Below are positions 59,910-64,000 of a stretch of DNA of 64,000 nucleotides, piece by piece; positions within the stretch are counted from its first letter, which is position 1, and every line of letters starts with the position of its first letter. The stretch spans positions 930,001 through 994,000 of the forward strand of contig CAJFCJ010000010.1 of NCBI GenBank assembly GCA_904063045.1, in the 5' to 3' direction. The translations under genes were made by a program, and so were the position numbers. This stretch comes from Dimorphilus gyrociliatus. Lineage: Eukaryota; Annelida; Polychaeta; Dinophilidae. The notes beneath the pieces were generated by a model. The model was not told the origin of the DNA. It ran no database searches and worked only from the letters and a program-made list of their open reading frames with translations.

Positions 59910-62900
59910 ATGAAAAGACTGAAGATAAAGATGATGATTTTCAAAAGTTGTTTTATTCTTTTAATATTCTCTATAGTGGCTTGTAAGTTAATGAATTATT
60001 CATTAAGCATTATAAACAGTGAATATTATTTTAAAAGGTTCTGCATGCCAGAGTGACGATGATTGTATTGCTAATGGATATTGTCAAGAAGGAAACTGTC
60101 ATTGTAATACATTATATAAGGGTTCCCTCTGTAACGAAGGTGAGGAGGAAACAAAAGACAATCAGAAATTTTTTTTACGATACTTTCGACGTTTTTATTT
60201 CAGGTAGAAGCATCAAGATCTATGATAATTACGTTTCTGAAGACTATCCTCTCACGCAGGAGCCTTTTATAATTTCTACTTATTCAGCATGTTATGATGC
60301 TTGCTTAAATAATACGAAATGCGTTGGATTTGTTTCTATGTTTTATACATCACAATTTCATTGTTCAATGCAGGAAATAATTTCCTATCCAATGATTTAC
60401 CGTTCACCGAAAGCATCAAAGAATTATACAACTATGATTCTGAAAAGTAATTTACCAGTTTTCATTTAATTTTCCTATCATAGCTTATTCACTTTGTCAT
60501 GTTGTTTTGTTTTGTTTTAGACAGCGAATACGGCGTTTGTGGATTAGGTAATATTACAGCAAGACACTCAGAAGAATGTATTGAATATTTATGGGAGAAA
60601 ACTGGTTGCGTAAAGAATAGTTTTTATTTTTTAGCAAAGTTATCCTTTTGGATAACAAATCTTAAAATCGACAATATAAAATATGAAATGAAATTTATAA
60701 GAAAAAATTCAGTACATATTAGCTACTCTCAAGCATTTAATGAACAGAATGAATGGTATAGAGTTATGTGCTTTGACCATATTTCTCCATCAATTTTTAA
60801 TATAGCGCTGTATAAAACCGTTGTTGTATATACATCCAACGAAACTGAGAATTCTGAACTTTACCATTATTCTCATATTGTTGATGGCGTTACAGAATCT
60901 AATCCATTGCTAGGCGGCTGTTCAAAGGCAACTTTTTGGATAGGAGTTGATTTACTTCAAGATTACTTCATTATTACAGTAGCAATTTATGCACCTACCT
61001 GTTGTTTGTATATTGAAATGTTTTAAAAGAGATATATGAGCTAATAACAATTTATCCATTCCTATAAAAAATATAGGTTCGACTCAAATTGTTGATATTA
61101 CTATTAACAAAAATCATATTCAAAATATAACTAAAAGACAGGAAAATCTTTGTATGGAGAATGTTTTACTTAATTCATCAAGTAGTAAGACAATGGTAAA
61201 TTGCTTGTTAACCGTAAGTTCCGGAAGATATGTTATTCTTAGTAATGCTCTTACAACATCTATGATAACTATCTGCGAAATAGAAGTATTCACAAGTAAA
61301 TTATTCTATTACTCTAATAAATATTTTGTATTGTATTTATTAAAAAAATTAGGTAATATATTATATAAACAACAACAAGTATATTCATCTGGAGTTTCGA
61401 AAACCTATTTTTCACCAAATTACGCTCTTAAAGAGAGGGTTTCTACTGGCTATTGTTTTGTTGCATCTTACTCAAGTACATCTTATGGTTGGATTACAAT
61501 AGATCTTCAAAACATATATCTCATATATGGAATTGATATTTTATCTCTTATTAACACTAGCCACCATATTGATATTATCTTGTCTAACAATAACAAAACT
61601 TCAGAAGGAAATTTTGAAAATGGAATAATATGCGGTAATGAAACTAATTTTATAGCAGACTATTACTCTACATTCTTCTGTAATATTAACAATTCTACTG
61701 GTAAATATATTTCTATAATAAAGAAAGAACTTGGTAAATTATCTATTTGCCAACTTGAAATGTGGGGTTTACTTATTGGAGAGAACAGTTTGTTAAATTA
61801 AGTCCAAAATTAAACAATTACTATGTAAAAATTATTTTTATAGATGAAAGTGCAGTAAATATCGCTTATAATAAACCTGTTTGGCAGTCGTCTCTAAAAC
61901 AAAATTCTCTCATTTATGCTCCCTACTTTGCTACTGATGGATCTAGTGGAATATATTTTGCAAAAACCTTGAAAATTAAATATTCTTGGTTGCTTGTTGA
62001 CCTTCTATCCCAGTATAAAGTATTGTGTATGTCTATCTTGATTCATCCTAGAGAAACATGTAATAAATATATATCAATGACTTTTGACATTTTTTCTATA
62101 TCATTGATCATTGTAGATTTGGGTCTATATAATAATATTCATGGTCATATTACTAGAAAACTATTATATATTCCTCTTAATTCATCCCTTTTACTGGCCT
62201 CCATGGTGGGAAATTGCTTTGAAACTAATTCAACAGAATCAGAAAGTCTGATTAGAGGAAAATTGAAGTTTTGGTACTGTAAGAATCCTAATCCGATCGG
62301 TCGCTTTTCATTACTATATACATCTCTTGACCAAAGTTTAACAATACCTGAATTGGAAATTTATGGAACTCCTGAATTTGATGCATATAGCGTTATAAAT
62401 ACAAGGACAGCTTTTATGAATTCAATTGATACAATTAGCACAGATTATCCAAATTATAAAAAATATGGCGTAAAAGCGGTAGACGGTTTTACATGTCCCA
62501 TAACGAATAACGTTATAATTCCTGGTTCAAGTTGCGCTATGGGCGTTGATGTAAAAGAGATAAAACTAACGGTGATTTTATCAAAGGTTTACTTAATTAA
62601 AGAGATAGTTGTTATTTTACCTATGAACAAATTAAGTATGTGTACAATAATTTTGCTGTCCTACTGAACTAAAGACTCTTTTCCATAGGAAGCGATTCAT
62701 TCAATAACGTATTTATATCTGCCGATCAAACAGCTGATCTAATCACCAGAAAACTTTGTAACTTTTATAAGAAAAATTATGAAAAAAATGTAACTTCATT
62801 ACCAATATATATTCATTGCTTGGGTGAATTATACGGCGATCAAGTTTCTTTCTATCGATCCGATGGTTTTAATAGATTAGAGATTTGCGAAATATTTGTG

Positions 62901-63332
62901 CTCGGTCGTAAAGCAAATTTTCCAGGTATTAATTATTAAAATATTAGTAATTTCATTCATATTTCTCATTTCACTAGCTGAAAATTTAGTTGATCGATTT
63001 GGTAAGTAAAATAGTACTTTGGTGAATTATAAAACTTAAATTAACCTTTATTACTAGTAAATGTATGGAGAATGGTTGAAAAAGGAGCAAGAATAGCTGA
63101 ATTATTAGTGTCAAATATCAAATTGAAAACAAAATCTATAACCGAATGTTCAAAATTTTGCTCAAAGACATTCTGTAATACTTTTACTTATTCATTTTTT
63201 AGTGAAAGTTGTCTTGTTTCTAATTATACTTTATCTCCCAAGACAAATAGTAGTACCATATTTATGTATAAAAATAGTGCATCCATTACAATGTCGAGTA
63301 TAAAATCGGTAATTAATCAGACATGCTACTAA
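59910..63332 (+). CDS. Secreted PAN / discoidin-repeat lectin-like protein, array copy C
   Basis: Eleven exons give 934 residues: 59910-59982, 60038-60139, 60204-60446, 60521-61003, 61077-61295, 61353-61766, 61844-62059, 62117-62635, 62689-62925, 62978-63001 and 63058-63332. The architecture is that of copies A and B. The Cys-rich module is CQSDDDCIANGYCQEGNCHC. The first PAN has CYDACLNNTKCVG..FHCSMQE with its cysteines. The conserved GVCG..ECIEYLWEKTGC block precedes discoidin unit 1 (HIVDGVT..FWIGVDL). Unit 3 reads NIAYNKPVWQSS..YFATDGSS. The C-terminal PAN reads CSKFCSKTFCNTFTYS. Exons 4 and 5 are exactly as long as in copy B. Exon 4 must use the donor GTTTGT, which keeps the conserved Cys-Cys. 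Many sequons suggest heavy N-glycosylation. Introns 5 and 7 (57 bases each) are stop-free in frame. Confidence 0.85.
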
Positions 63333-63808
63333 TATATTAGGCCTATTAAGACCAACTTTCATTTAATGTTAAATATTTTTATTGATGGATTCTTGCAATA
63401 CAGATTAAAGAAACAATTTCATGTTTAAGCGTTCAATATTTGAAATTATTTTCATCTTCTTCGACGAGATATTATTAACAATAAACATTAGTAACTGTAT
63501 ATTATTGTGAGAAGATTTACAAAGAGAAAAGCATTAATTGAATCGATATTGAAGAGAAAAGGTGATAAAGATTTATTAAAAATATTGAACATTTTCTTTA
63601 TAATTTCCTTATTGACATTACATTTCGTGAAACGAGTACTTTAGAGACGTTTCAAAAAAAGGCTTTAAATGTAACATTTATGATATTGTTTTTCAAATGT
63701 TACCTTCTTTATGTAGAAAATAATTAATATATTGCTTATTCAAAATCACACTATTTATTGCCGAGGAGCGTTTAACCATACACTTCCAATGAGATTTACT
63801 GTTGAACG
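63333..63808. other. Intergenic spacer between array copies C and D
   Basis: About 480 bases with no coding signal. Confidence 0.5.
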
Positions 63809-64000
63809 ATGCAATATTTTTATATATTCATCACTTCAATAACTATTCAAAATATTGAATTATCATGTAAGATTTTATTCATTTAACATAATAATTCTCA
63901 GTGGAGTCTAAAGTCTATAAATCACATATATAGCTGGCGTATGTCTAACTAATGACGACTGCTCTGAGGGATTTTGTATTGATGGAACTTGTACTTCTTG
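63809..64000 (+). CDS. Array copy D, 5' end only
   Basis: ATG at 63809 opens a leader (MQYFYIFITSITIQNIELS) ending in phase 1 at 63866 before GTAAGA. The second exon begins at 63934 after CATATATAG. It reads GVCLTNDDCSEGFCIDGTC, the same Cys spacing as the EGF/EB-like exon 2 of copies A and C. The gene runs off the window edge, so the rest of its structure is unknown. Exon 1 length (58 bases) equals that of copies A and B. Confidence 0.75.

Overview
This is nuclear DNA from an animal. It has spliceosomal introns, AT-rich non-coding sequence (roughly 70% A+T by eye), many TA and GA/CT microsatellites, and no operons or bacterial ribosome sites. The gene set fits a bilaterian: phosphodiesterase 8, an alpha-arrestin, a galanin/allatostatin-A-type receptor, a C1q protein, a PAN/discoidin lectin cluster and a WSC/C-type-lectin membrane protein. 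An annelid-like spiralian is my best guess, but nothing here proves it. I assembled the gene models by hand from reading frame, GT..AG boundaries and intron phase. Every complete model closes as an exact multiple of three.

Layout. 208-2468 (-): WSC/C-type lectin, mucin-stalked membrane protein, 9 exons. 4338-18567 (-): PDE8, 8 coding exons with multi-kilobase introns. 22637-24166 (-): alpha-arrestin with a PPxY motif. 24948-25516 (+): small secreted DUF4430-like protein. 26064-27018 (-): coiled-coil protein. 27464-28614 (-), probably starting at 31063: unknown secreted protein. 35369-39151 (+): short-collagen C1q protein. 43464-44757 (+): neuropeptide-type GPCR. 45802-47055 (+): intronless sphingomyelinase-C-like enzyme. 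49036-52665, 56149-59546, 59910-63332 and 63809-end (+): four tandem paralogs, here called A to D, encoding secreted PAN / discoidin x4 / PAN proteins. 53157-55251 (+): an SLC15-type peptide/histidine transporter between copies A and B.

The right-hand 15 kb is gene-dense, with introns of about 40-80 bases. The left and middle parts are sparse, with gaps and introns of several kilobases full of simple repeats. Several genes encode secreted or surface recognition proteins: C-type lectin, WSC, C1q, and the fucolectin-like discoidin/PAN array. This resembles an invertebrate immunity, mucus or adhesion repertoire, although neighbouring genes need not act together.

The most interesting signals are the discoidin/PAN array with all its introns in phase 1; five near-identical 12-mers matching the CTCF core, mostly near gene ends; stop-free introns of length 3n in array copies B and C; many GTT-type splice donors; and a recurrent TACTGTA motif in the TA-rich non-coding DNA. 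I saw no tRNA, rRNA, CRISPR array or transposon coding sequence.
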